Shown piece by piece: positions 1 to 4,661 of a stretch of 12,079 nucleotides of DNA. The notes beneath the pieces are model-generated. The model was given only the letters and a program-made list of their open reading frames with translations. It did not search any database and was not told where the DNA came from. Each line of letters opens with the position of its first letter. Position 1 is the stretch's first letter. Origin of the DNA: Patescibacteria group bacterium. GTDB taxonomy: Bacteria; Patescibacteriota; Gracilibacteria; UBA1369; JAHJTR01. Position numbers and translations under genes: made by a program. Location: positions 1 to 12,079 of the forward strand of contig JAHJTR010000029.1 in assembly GCA_018829865.1 (NCBI GenBank). The letters are read 5' to 3'.

Positions 1-614
1 CCATATTTAATCCAATAAAGCTTCTCCTTCCTCTCATCATACTTCACCTCATCATCAGAAATAGTCGAGCTACATCTGGGGCACCAATTCACAATTCTAT
101 GCCCGCGATAAATCAAATTATCCTCAAACATTTTTTTAAAAACATGCCTCACAGTCCGCGAAACATCACTATCCAAAGTATATTTCTCTCGAGTCCAATC
201 GCAGCTGGCTCCCATCTTCCGCACCTGATTTCTAATAGTCGCCTGCGAACCCGCAACATATTCCTTCACCCTTTTTATAAAATCAGTTCGCCCCAAATCG
301 TGACGGCTCTTGCCTTCCTCTGCCAAAATCTGCTCAACCTTATTTTGAGTAGCGATAGCCGCATGATCAGTACCCGGCAGCCACAAAGTCTCAAATCCGC
401 GCATCCTCTTAAACCTAATAAAAATATCCTCAATCGCCAGCATCACAGCATGCCCCAAATGAAGCGTACCTGTCGCATTCGGCGGCGGCATAATTATACA
501 ATAAGGCTCTTTATTTTTATCTCTTGTAGGAGTAAAAGCCCCCGACTTCTCCCAAATCCCATATATTTTATCTTCCCATTCAACAGCATCAAAAGCTTTA
601 GGAATATCTACCAT
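1..614 (-). CDS. valS: valyl-tRNA synthetase, N-terminal part (partial)
   Basis: Class I aminoacyl-tRNA synthetase that charges tRNA-Val with valine in the cytoplasm. The first 204 residues are in the window and the frame runs off the left edge, so most of the roughly 850-900 residue family length is missing. Translating the minus strand from the ATG at 614-612 gives MVDIPKAFDAVEWEDKIY. This is followed by the ValS signature PPPNATGTLHLGHA, whose HLGH is the ATP-binding HIGH motif. Further along are LWLPGTDHAAIATQ, GRTDFIKRVKEY, MGASCDWTREKYTLD and NWCPRCSSTISDDEV, all in the order expected for ValS. The frame is open throughout with no in-frame TGA. No Shine-Dalgarno sequence precedes the start. 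It is divergent from the small gene at 759, so the 615-758 spacer must carry its promoter, but I could not identify one convincingly. The identification is secure from the motifs; the C-terminal editing, anticodon and coiled-coil regions cannot be judged. Confidence 0.97.
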   Translation of the reverse strand, partial: MVDIPKAFDAVEWEDKIYGIWEKSGAFTPTRDKNKEPYCIIMPPPNATGTLHLGHAVMLAIEDIFIRFKRMRGFETLWLPGTDHAAIATQNKVEQILAEEGKSRHDLGRTDFIKRVKEYVAGSQATIRNQVRKMGASCDWTREKYTLDSDVSRTVRHVFKKMFEDNLIYRGHRIVNWCPRCSSTISDDEVKYDERKEKLYWIKY

Positions 615-696
615 ATTATGACTATTTTACAAGTTAAACGCTTTGATATTGTTACCATAAATCAGCCCAAAAAGCGAAATAAAATAATCGTCATTA

Positions 697-725
697 TTGA
701 CAAATGAAGCGATTTATAATATAGT
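697..725 (+). promoter_or_regulatory. sigma70-type promoter for the gene at 759
   Basis: A perfect -35 box TTGACA (697-702) is followed by a 17-bp spacer and a -10 box TATAGT (720-725, five of six consensus bases). An overlapping TATAAT at 715-720 lies only 12 bp from the -35 and is less likely to be used. Transcription should start near 732. That places the upstream TTG at 726 outside the transcript and supports the ATG at 759 as the start. Confidence 0.6.
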
Positions 726-758
726 TTGTACAGGAAAAATAAGCCATTTCAGACAAAA

Positions 759-1238
759 ATGAACAAAGAAAAAATTGATCACAATCAGCCGCTAAAAAAT
801 AATGCAGAGAGAAAGAATTTTCAGCAGGAGTCTAACGGCCCCGAGTTGAGCAAAATTAATGTTGAAACTTCTGAAGGAGTAGAAGGGCTTATTGGTAGCG
901 AGGTAAGCGAATCAACAAGTGAGGGCAGCAATAAAGTTAATAGTGGGACAATACCTGCGGGCGCCACAAAAGCACAAATTCAAGATATCAAAGCTCACTT
1001 ACTCAATAATTTGCCGCCCACAAAAGTCATGGTTAAAGAAATAAGGGCAATATTGAATATCGAAATGAAAGAAGTGGTTAAGCAAACAAAAAAAGCGCAA
1101 AAAGCAGGCAATTATTATCTGCTAAATAGGCTTTTCGCCAAGTTAAGAAGTATTACAGAGAAGCTAGCCAGAATAAAAGATGCAGGAATTGACTACGTAA
1201 AAAACCTCTGGTTAAAAGTAGTACACGGTATTATTTAG
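759..1238 (+). CDS. hypothetical protein with low-complexity N-terminus and helical basic C-terminus
   Basis: I do not recognise this 159-residue protein. The start is taken as the ATG at 759 because the in-frame TTG at 726 lies upstream of the expected transcription start. Residues 1-70 are rich in Asn, Ser, Glu and Gly and look disordered. Residues 70-159 are rich in Lys, Leu, Ile and Ala and probably form three or four amphipathic helices, including NYYLLNRLFAKLRSITEKLA. There is no signal peptide or clear membrane segment, though the last helix (YVKNLWLKVVHGII) is hydrophobic enough to touch a membrane. The C-terminal 18 codons are exactly duplicated 324 bp downstream (copy at 1504), so part of this gene was copied when the adjacent repeat patch formed. 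The promoter suggests real expression. It could be a lineage-specific small protein; function is unknown. Confidence 0.65.
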   Translation: MNKEKIDHNQPLKNNAERKNFQQESNGPELSKINVETSEGVEGLIGSEVSESTSEGSNKVNSGTIPAGATKAQIQDIKAHLLNNLPPTKVMVKEIRAILNIEMKEVVKQTKKAQKAGNYYLLNRLFAKLRSITEKLARIKDAGIDYVKNLWLKVVHGII

Positions 1239-1305
1239 GTTTTTTCGGAGAGATTCAGCACCGCTCATTCTCCATGCAGCCGGGCCGGTTTTCAAGCTGG
1301 CAGGA
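1180..1305 (+). repeat. 126-bp direct repeat, copy 1
   Basis: This segment aligns without gaps to 1504-1629 at an offset of exactly 324 bp. The first 64 bases (1180-1243) are identical, the next 35 contain twelve mismatches, and the last 27 (1279-1305) are identical again. Copy 1 contains the last 18 codons and stop of the gene ending at 1238 plus 67 bp of downstream DNA. The identity-divergence-identity pattern suggests either an old duplication partly homogenised by recombination, or selection on the two conserved ends. Confidence 0.9.
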
Positions 1306-1313
1306 GCATGGAG
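1270..1313 (+). repeat. stem-loop downstream of the small gene
   Basis: An 8-bp outer stem pairs CTCCATGC (1270-1277) with GCATGGAG (1306-1313). Inside it a 5-bp stem pairs GCCGG (1279-1283) with CTGGC (1297-1301), with one G-U pair in RNA, leaving a loop that includes GGTTTTC. The inner hairpin is preserved in the second repeat copy (1603-1625), while the outer stem is not. There is no T-tract after it, so it is not a classic intrinsic terminator, but it could protect or end the upstream transcript. Confidence 0.5.
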
Positions 1314-1330
1314 CCGGAGTAGCAGTGCAA

Positions 1331-1369
1331 GGAGTTGGAGCAGGATTGGAGTGCTGGAGTTGGAGCAGG
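1331..1369 (+). repeat. 14-bp direct repeat GGAGTTGGAGCAGG, two copies
   Basis: The 14-mer occurs exactly at 1331-1344 and again at 1356-1369, 25 bp apart. The second copy forms the left arm of the palindrome at 1362. The first copy looks like a decayed left half of the same palindrome family, its right arm being absent. Confidence 0.7.
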
Positions 1370-1385
1370 GCTACAGCCCTGCTCC
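1362..1385 (+). repeat. REP-like palindrome 1, possible terminator
   Basis: A perfect 24-bp inverted repeat: GGAGCAGGGCT, two bases, then AGCCCTGCTCC. In RNA it would fold as a 10-bp stem with a UACA loop. It is followed immediately by TTTTAAAAG, so it could act as an intrinsic terminator for the gene at 759, although the T-tract is short. It belongs to the same family as the palindromes at 1442 and 1475. Confidence 0.75.
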
Positions 1386-1441
1386 TTTTAAAAGCAAAAA
1401 AAGCCAGCAATTAAACCAGAGAACAAGGAAGCAAAGGAGCT

Positions 1442-1464
1442 GGAGCAGAGTTGCACTCTGCTCC
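1442..1464 (+). repeat. REP-like palindrome 2
   Basis: A perfect 23-bp inverted repeat: GGAGCAGAGT, loop TGC, then ACTCTGCTCC. The arms differ from palindrome 1 by changes that preserve pairing, and the outer GGAGC/GCTCC ends are identical. Paired changes of this kind indicate that the folded form matters. It is preceded by CT rather than the TT seen before palindrome 1. Confidence 0.78.
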
Positions 1465-1474
1465 AAAACGTTAC

Positions 1475-1497
1475 GAAGCGGAGTACAACTCCGCTCC
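1475..1497 (-). repeat. REP-like palindrome 3, opposite orientation
   Basis: An 8-bp core stem, AGCGGAGT (1477-1484) and ACTCCGCT (1488-1495), surrounds the loop ACA. The outer arm carries one mismatch (A1476 opposite C1496). Read on the minus strand it begins GTTGGAGCGGAGT, matching the AGTTGGAGC lead-in of palindrome 1. It is therefore inverted relative to palindromes 1 and 2, and palindromes 2 and 3 form a head-to-head pair like a BIME. The spacer between 2 and 3 is only 10 bp. Confidence 0.7.
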
Positions 1498-1503
1498 AAC
1501 GCA

Positions 1504-1562
1504 ATGCAGGAATTGACTACGTAAAAAACCTCTGGTTAAAAGTAGTACACGGTATTATTTAG
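1504..1562 (+). pseudogene. duplicated 3' fragment of the gene at 759
   Basis: The in-frame codons from 1506 to the TAG at 1560-1562 repeat exactly the last 18 residues (A142 to I159) of the upstream small protein, including its stop codon. Nothing upstream in this frame encodes the rest of the protein; the fragment begins seven bases after palindrome 3. It is a gene remnant, not a functional gene. Confidence 0.6.
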
Positions 1563-1629
1563 GTTTTGCCCAAAAGATTCAGCGCAGCTTTTTCGCCAAG
1601 CGGCCGGGCCGGTTTTCAAGCTGGCAGGA
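1504..1629 (+). repeat. 126-bp direct repeat, copy 2
   Basis: Second copy of the segment at 1180-1305, with the same offset throughout. It ends 17 bp before the -35 box of the nadA promoter. The inner hairpin arms GCCGG and CTGGC are kept, but the outer stem found in copy 1 is lost because the flanking bases differ. Confidence 0.9.
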
Positions 1630-1646
1630 TTTGAGACCACGCAGCC

Positions 1647-1674
1647 TTTACATAGCCCTTAATATGGCTATAAT
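1647..1674 (+). promoter_or_regulatory. nadA: sigma70-type promoter for nadA-nadC
   Basis: The -35 box TTTACA (1647-1652, five of six consensus bases) is followed by a 16-bp spacer and a perfect -10 box TATAAT (1669-1674). Transcription should begin near 1681. The in-frame TTG at 1631 and ATG at 1664 fall upstream of or inside the promoter, so the first usable start is the ATG at 1709, giving a leader of about 28 nt. I see no NadR/NrtR-type operator palindrome. Confidence 0.7.
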
Positions 1675-1708
1675 AAGTGAGCTTTATCACATTTGCCAAA
1701 AAAACCGA

Positions 1709-2653
1709 ATGAAGCTTTACACCCACAATCTCACCGAAGACGAGAAAAAATTGATAGCAGAAATCAATATTTTAAAGAAAGAAAAAAACGCAGTAATTTT
1801 AGTTCACAATTATCAGTCGCCGCAGATATTAGCTGTTGCGGATTACACAGGAGATTCATTTGCCCTCGCTGTTGAAGCACAAAAAACAACAGCCGACATC
1901 ATTGTTTTTTGCGGAGTAAGTTTCATGGCTGAAACTGCAAAAATACTCAATCCTGGCAAAAAAGTTATTCTTCCAAGCATCGATGCAATTTGCCCGATGG
2001 CAGCCATGGTCGACCCCGATGGGTTGCAGCATCTGAAATCGCAGCATCCAAATGCAGCCGTCGTCGCTTATGTAAACACCACAGCCGCCGTCAAAGCTCT
2101 TGTCGATATTTGTTGCACCTCGGCAAACGCCGCGAAGGTTGTAAACTCCCTCGATCAATCAGAAATCATCTTCGTACCCGATAAGCATCTGGCAGCATAC
2201 GTGCAAACAAAAACAACAAAAAAAATAATCCCTTGGGAAGGCTATTGCTATGTTCATTCCAAAATCACTTTAGATAGATTAAAAGACGCAAAAAACTCCC
2301 ACCCAAACGCCGAAATAATTTCTCACCCCGAGTGCCCGATGGAAGTTTTAGAGGCCAGCGATTATGTACTGAGCACTAGCGGGATGATTAAAAGAGTGCA
2401 GCAAAGCAATTCACAAGAATTCATCATAGGAACCGAATGCGGCATGATTGAAGCTCTAAAGCAAGTCGCGCCCGAAAAAGATTTTTACACGTTTGGCACG
2501 ATTTGCCTCCAACAAAAAAAGAACACTTTAGAAAATGTCTATGAGCATCTGCAAAATGAGACGCAGCAGGTTACGATTGATCAAGATATTATGGACAAAG
2601 CCCGCCAAAGTCTCGAGAAAATGATTGCCATTGGCCGAAATAATGAAGCTTAA
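1709..2653 (+). CDS. nadA: quinolinate synthase NadA
   Basis: Condenses iminoaspartate with dihydroxyacetone phosphate to give quinolinate, a step in de novo NAD synthesis, using a [4Fe-4S] cluster in the cytoplasm. From the ATG at 1709 the protein has 314 residues, close to the usual length for the short NadA type. Family motifs are present: VILVHNYQSPQILAVADYTG near the start, GVSFMAETAKILNPGKKV, and HPECPMEVLEASDYVLSTSGM, GTECGMIEALKQ. By comparison with Thermotoga-type NadA, the three cluster cysteines should be C95 (AICPMA), C180 (GYCYVH) and C266 (ICLQQKKNTLENVYEHLQ); their spacing of 85-86 residues fits. Longer in-frame starts exist at 1631 and 1664 but clash with the promoter. nadC follows after 3 bp. 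nadB is not in the window, so the iminoaspartate source is unknown. No Shine-Dalgarno sequence is visible. Confidence 0.95.
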   Translation: MKLYTHNLTEDEKKLIAEINILKKEKNAVILVHNYQSPQILAVADYTGDSFALAVEAQKTTADIIVFCGVSFMAETAKILNPGKKVILPSIDAICPMAAMVDPDGLQHLKSQHPNAAVVAYVNTTAAVKALVDICCTSANAAKVVNSLDQSEIIFVPDKHLAAYVQTKTTKKIIPWEGYCYVHSKITLDRLKDAKNSHPNAEIISHPECPMEVLEASDYVLSTSGMIKRVQQSNSQEFIIGTECGMIEALKQVAPEKDFYTFGTICLQQKKNTLENVYEHLQNETQQVTIDQDIMDKARQSLEKMIAIGRNNEA

Positions 2654-2656
2654 AAT

Positions 2657-3580
2657 ATGCGAAATCCTCAAAAAACTCACATCAATAAGCCCCGTCTCAG
2701 TATTGACGACCCGAAATACACCGACTGCCTTTCGAAGGTTTATGATCTAATTATTAGCGCCGATCAAGTTAATGATAATGAGGAAGATTTAACAACCAAA
2801 ATAGCAGTAACAAACCCCTCAGCCAAAAGCGGCTACCAAATCATCGCCAAGCAAAAAGGCAAAATCGCCGGCATTACAGAGCTCAAGTTTTTTGAAAAAA
2901 ATAAAAAGCTAGGCTCACTCAATATAAAATTTTTCTTAAAAGACGGTAGCGCGGTCAAGCAAGGTCAAACAGTAGCCACTCTTACAGGCACAAATTCAGA
3001 CATCCTCAAATACGAACGCTTCATCCTAAACTTCCTACAAAGAATGAGTGGAATTGCCACAGCCACAAGCGAAATTGTCCAATCCATAGCACCTTCTTCC
3101 GTCCTAATTTGCCCAACCCGCAAAACACTTTGGGGCCTTTTAGACAAAAAAGCGGTACTGATCGGAGGTGGAGGAACACACAGGCTTTCCTTACAGGATG
3201 GGGTCTTGGTAAAAGAAAATCACTTCCATGCAAATAAGTGTGATTTTGCTGAATCACTTGAGCACATAGTTAAGACCTACAAAAATCAGAGCAGATTTAT
3301 TGAAATTGAAGTCGAAAATATGGCAGAAGTAAAACAAGCGGCATCAGCAATCAACAAATTAAAAAATCCATGCCTGCTTCTCGATAATTTCACTCCTAAT
3401 CAAGCAGCCGCCGCAATAAAACATCTCCGCCAAAATCACCCCAATATTATTGTAGAAATCTCAGGCGGAATAACTCCAAAAAACCTCAAAAAATACGCCG
3501 CCCTAAAACCCGATATTATCTCAATGGGCTATTTAACAAATACCCCCCACACTGTTGATATAAGTATGAGGGGTATTTAG
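2657..3580 (+). CDS. nadC: nicotinate-nucleotide pyrophosphorylase (carboxylating)
   Basis: Quinolinate phosphoribosyltransferase: converts quinolinate and PRPP to nicotinate mononucleotide, CO2 and pyrophosphate in the cytoplasm. The 307 residues are slightly more than the usual 275-300. Motifs in order: ERFILNFLQRMSGIATAT (120-137), the TRKT substrate loop (154-157), IGGGGTHRLSLQDGVLVKEN (169-188) with H175, R176 and K186, IEIEVENMAEV (215-225), CLLLDNFTP (239-247), and VEISGGITPKNL (266-277). The usual KDNH is KENH here and the TPG after TRKT is replaced by LWG; both look conservative. It starts 3 bp after the nadA stop and is surely cotranscribed. A hairpin spans its last codons. It faces the unrecognised gene at 3602-4216 convergently. 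Confidence 0.95.
   Translation: MRNPQKTHINKPRLSIDDPKYTDCLSKVYDLIISADQVNDNEEDLTTKIAVTNPSAKSGYQIIAKQKGKIAGITELKFFEKNKKLGSLNIKFFLKDGSAVKQGQTVATLTGTNSDILKYERFILNFLQRMSGIATATSEIVQSIAPSSVLICPTRKTLWGLLDKKAVLIGGGGTHRLSLQDGVLVKENHFHANKCDFAESLEHIVKTYKNQSRFIEIEVENMAEVKQAASAINKLKNPCLLLDNFTPNQAAAAIKHLRQNHPNIIVEISGGITPKNLKKYAALKPDIISMGYLTNTPHTVDISMRGI
3538..3578 (+). terminator. possible terminator hairpin overlapping the end of nadC
   Basis: AAATACCCC (3538-3546) pairs perfectly with GGGGTATTT (3570-3578), a 9-bp stem enclosing 23 nt. The right arm runs through the last nadC codons into the stop codon. What follows is AT-rich but not a proper T-tract, so intrinsic termination is uncertain. Lying between convergent genes, it could serve both strands. 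Confidence 0.4.
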
Positions 3581-3601
3581 AAATAATTAAATTTTACTGA
3601 A

Positions 3602-4216
3602 TTACACAGATTTATTCGTCAATAGAAAGATTACGTCTTTAATTGTCGTTGGGTTTAAACCACTGTTCTCTAAGACCATCTCTAATTCACTTTGCCCATC
3701 CTCCGTCAAATTAATCTGCTCACTCATATTGTATATCATCATCCCTAAAGATACTTGAGCTAATCCCCAAACATTGCCATATTGATTATCAGCTGCTATT
3801 GCCTTCTCTTTATCTAGTGATCCGCCTGTTACATTCTGATATTCTTGCTCCAAATCAGCTGCTTCTTCTTCAGTAGCGGGTTCGATTTCCTTTGCAAACA
3901 TACTATTTAAAGAGTTATAGATTCCCTCTCTTCTCTCTCTGTCAATATCTGAGTTAAGCTCTGCGATTAACATTGATATTTCAGCTGACTCCTCACCAGT
4001 GAGGGCTTTTTCAAGCAATTGCACCAAATCCTCAGATACTGATGTAAAATCTTCTCCATTAGGCCCATAAGTAGGTTTGAGACCATTCACTCTTAAATCA
4101 TCACGCATGCTAGCATCACTCATTCTCTCCATAAGCATCGCAAGTTTCTGCATTCGCTGTACGCCAGGGTCCATGTTCTCAAGAGCATCATTTGATGGCC
4201 CGTCTGATAATTTCAT
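3602..4216 (-). CDS. hypothetical acidic helical protein
   Basis: I do not recognise this protein. The start is taken as the ATG at 4216-4214 (204 residues), because the longer frame beginning at a TTG (4255) would start inside the -10 box of the promoter. It has no signal peptide and no membrane segment. It is strongly acidic, with clusters such as PATEEEAADLEQEY, and probably all helical. Heptad-like stretches occur at residues about 17-35 (GVQRMQKLAMLMERM) and 62-110. The C-terminal third has a more hydrophobic core (NVWGLAQVSLGMMIYNM, then LEMVLENSGLNPTTIKDVIF). There is one Trp and no Cys, so no metal or redox motif. A perfect-consensus promoter lies just upstream, suggesting high expression independent of the HIT gene. 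An adaptor or structural protein is possible, but no function can be assigned. Confidence 0.75.
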   Translation of the reverse strand: MKLSDGPSNDALENMDPGVQRMQKLAMLMERMSDASMRDDLRVNGLKPTYGPNGEDFTSVSEDLVQLLEKALTGEESAEISMLIAELNSDIDRERREGIYNSLNSMFAKEIEPATEEEAADLEQEYQNVTGGSLDKEKAIAADNQYGNVWGLAQVSLGMMIYNMSEQINLTEDGQSELEMVLENSGLNPTTIKDVIFLLTNKSV

Positions 4217-4246
4217 AGTTTTTTTGATAAATAATAATATGCGTGA

Positions 4247-4274
4247 ATTATACAATTTAAAATAAAATTGTCAA
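4247..4274 (-). promoter_or_regulatory. perfect-consensus sigma70 promoter for the gene at 3602-4216
   Basis: On the minus strand TTGACA (4274-4269) and TATAAT (4252-4247) are both exact consensus boxes separated by 16 bp. Transcription should begin near 4240, giving a leader of about 25 nt before the ATG at 4216. It sits within 25-52 bp downstream of the HIT stop codon, so the acidic protein has its own transcription start. Confidence 0.75.
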
Positions 4275-4298
4275 TGTGAAAATAATCACACATATGTA

Positions 4299-4625
4299 TT
4301 ACTCCTCTCTCCACCCCATCAAATGCAGATGCAAATGAAAAACCTCCTGCCCGCCTTTTTTACCGACATTAAATTGCAATTTATAGTTCAAAACACCCTT
4401 CTTCGCCGCATATTCCTTTGCAGCCACAACCATCCGCCCAAGCAGTTTTTCATCCTCCCCCTTAACATCAGAAACCTTTTCAATATGCTTCTTACTCACA
4501 AACAGCACATGTATCGGCGCCCGCGGATTAATATCCTTAAACGCAATCATCTCCTCATCTTCATAAACAAACTCGCTCTCAATTTCCTTGCCAACAATCT
4601 TACAAAAAATACAATCTTCACTCAT
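4299..4625 (-). CDS. HIT family protein (HINT-like)
   Basis: Histidine triad nucleotide-binding protein, a small cytoplasmic hydrolase of the HINT branch. Family members act on purine nucleoside phosphoramidates and similar adenylated substrates; the physiological substrate is usually unknown. The 108 residues match the family length. CIFCKIVGKEIESEFVYED at the N-terminus, INPRAPIHVLFVSKKHI in the middle, and NVGKKGGQEVFHLHLHLMG at the end are diagnostic. The triad H97-x-H99-x-H101 is intact. The start ATG is at 4625-4623. It lies 36 bp downstream of the cotransporter gene on the same strand and may be cotranscribed with it, with no convincing promoter in the gap. The following acidic gene has its own promoter. 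No Shine-Dalgarno sequence. Confidence 0.95.
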   Translation of the reverse strand: MSEDCIFCKIVGKEIESEFVYEDEEMIAFKDINPRAPIHVLFVSKKHIEKVSDVKGEDEKLLGRMVVAAKEYAAKKGVLNYKLQFNVGKKGGQEVFHLHLHLMGWREE

Positions 4626-4661
4626 AGATTTATTATTATGAACTGATTTTTTTATATCACA

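Larger units (their letters stand above)
1239..1646. other. GC-rich non-coding repeat patch between the small gene and nadA
   Basis: This stretch of about 400 bp holds no credible gene. It is visibly richer in G and C than the genes around it and is built from repeats. In order: the tail of direct-repeat copy 1 with a 44-nt stem-loop (1270-1313); a 14-bp direct repeat (1331-1344 and 1356-1369); three related palindromes (1362-1385, 1442-1464, 1475-1497); and direct-repeat copy 2 (1504-1629). The nadA promoter begins right after it. No transposase lies in the window, so if this is mobile DNA it is a passenger element. Confidence 0.75.

Noticed and set aside
99..707. Long open frame on the plus strand across the valS region
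   Set aside because: It is the complement of valS: the minus strand over the same bases encodes the unmistakable PPPNATGTLHLGHA and NWCPRCSSTISDDEV motifs. The plus-strand translation is low-complexity and unlike any family.
715..720. TATAAT as the -10 of the small gene's promoter
   Set aside because: It lies only 12 bp from the TTGACA box. The overlapping TATAGT at 720-725 gives the normal 17-bp spacing.
1362..1497. CRISPR array
   Set aside because: The repeated units are palindromes of one family in mixed orientation at unequal spacing, with no unique spacers of regular length and no cas genes.
1603..1629. Riboswitch controlling nadA
   Set aside because: The structured block lies upstream of the nadA promoter, so it would not be in the nadA leader, and it does not resemble known NAD riboswitches.
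4323..4646. Open frame of about 107 codons on the plus strand over the HIT gene
   Set aside because: It lies antisense to a gene with an intact histidine triad, and its product is a composition-biased shadow.
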